Shown: piece after piece, positions 5,620 through 5,841 of the stretch
Numbering within the stretch: the stretch's first letter is position 1
Layout: each line of letters opens with the position of its first letter
NCBI GenBank assembly: GCA_046724435.1
Contig: JBKOWN010000144.1
Coordinates: 1-5,841, forward strand
DNA: 5,841 nucleotides
Direction: 5' to 3'
Origin: JALZAA01 sp046724435
GTDB taxonomy: Bacteria; Actinomycetota; Acidimicrobiia; IMCC26256; JACDBD01
Program-made: the position numbers and the translations under genes
Notes under the pieces: model-generated
The model's input: only the letters and a program-made list of their open reading frames with translations
Told to the model about the DNA's origin: nothing
The model's database searches: none

Positions 5620-5622
5620 TTC
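5592..5622. promoter_or_regulatory. Nested inverted repeats, candidate TetR operator
   Basis: Two perfect inverted repeats share this divergent spacer. TTGAC-GA-GTCAA (5595-5606) has 5-base arms and a 2-base centre. GAATTGA (5592-5598) pairs with TCAATTC (5616-5622) across 17 bases. They overlap the candidate oxygenase promoter and end just before the candidate -35 of the TetR gene (5624). A divergent TetR regulator commonly binds such a site and represses both genes; which repeat would be the true operator cannot be told here. Confidence 0.5.
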
Positions 5623-5623
5623 G

Positions 5624-5652
5624 TTGGAACAGTGTGCCTGACCAGCTACGAT
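5624..5652 (+). promoter_or_regulatory. Candidate TetR gene promoter, leaderless from the GTG at 5660
   Basis: TTGGAA (5624-5629) and TACGAT (5647-5652) are separated by exactly 17 bases, a good -35/-10 pair. The -10 overlaps the ATG at 5651, which would then not be transcribed. A start about seven to eight bases past the -10 falls on the in-frame GTG at 5660. The pair is seen; its activity is inferred. Confidence 0.5.
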
Positions 5653-5841
5653 GCCCATCGTGATCCAACCGCTCACCCAGCCCCTGGTGGTAGCGCCCGG
5701 CAAGGGCGAGCGGACGCGCCAGCGTCTCCTCGAGATCGCGGTGCGCCGCTTCGCGGAGGACGGGTTCCGGCGCACGTCCGTGTCGGACATCGCCCGGGCC
5801 GCGGGGCTCACCCCCGCCGCCACCTACGCCTACTTCGCCGG
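5651..5841 (+). CDS. TetR-family transcriptional regulator, N-terminal part only
   Basis: The 63 visible codons cover the TetR DNA-binding domain, and the ligand-binding part is beyond the right edge. After about 17 variable residues come GERTRQRLLEIAVRRFAEDG (helix 1), FRRTSVSDIARAAGLTPA (the helix-turn-helix) and ATYAYFAG (start of helix 4), the standard TetR signature; the usual Gly-Val/Ser-x-Gly-Thr-x-Tyr is replaced here by LTPAATYAYF. The start may be the ATG at 5651 or, if the promoter at 5624-5652 is real, the in-frame GTG at 5660, which removes three residues. No Shine-Dalgarno sequence is seen. It is divergent from the AurF-like oxygenase, whose promoter region carries inverted repeats, so it probably represses that gene and itself. 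Confidence 0.88.
   Translation, partial: MPIVIQPLTQPLVVAPGKGERTRQRLLEIAVRRFAEDGFRRTSVSDIARAAGLTPAATYAYFA

Noticed and set aside
5572..5823. Upstream extension of the diiron oxygenase to about 401 residues
   Set aside because: It would cross the promoter spacer and lie antisense to the TetR gene; the ATG at 5571 has a nearby purine-rich site and fits the family length.

Overview
The window is GC-rich, tightly packed bacterial DNA. Codon use, the short gaps between genes, the frequent lack of a Shine-Dalgarno sequence and the protein families suggest a high-GC actinobacterium. A lineage such as Thermoleophilia or Acidimicrobiia is my guess; no marker gene here fixes the taxon. I see no RNA gene, mobile element, CRISPR array or phage gene.

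Layout, left to right. (1) A conserved hypothetical gene on the minus strand runs off the left edge (585..1). A 123-base divergent spacer separates it from (2) a cytosolic-looking HtrA/DegP-type serine protease with one PDZ domain (709..1686, plus). The protease stop codon abuts, with no gap, the stop codon of (3) a 107-residue minus-strand protein with a Cys-Cys motif (2010..1687). Its start lies exactly where a MerR-type promoter would begin transcription. Upstream of it on the same strand is (4) a class I SAM-dependent methyltransferase (2705..2040). Divergent from that, only 17 bases away, is (5) a PYROXD2/CrtI-like FAD oxidoreductase (2723..4279, plus), followed by (6) a small protein made of two copies of one helix-turn-helix unit (4288..4614, plus). 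Three bases later, converging on it, is (7) an AurF-type diiron oxygenase (5571..4618, minus). It is divergent from (8) a TetR-family regulator cut by the right edge (5651 or 5660 onward, plus).

The diiron oxygenase and the TetR regulator look like a regulator-target pair. Their 79-base spacer holds two facing promoter candidates and nested inverted repeats. The other genes do not form an obvious single pathway. The most interesting signals are: the MerR-type operator arrangement in front of the Cys-Cys protein; -10-like hexamers placed 6-7 bases before several start codons, which suggests leaderless transcription; the internally duplicated HTH protein; and a diiron enzyme that keeps every AurF-type metal ligand with matching spacing. 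I do not see a clear, complete and previously undescribed multi-gene system.
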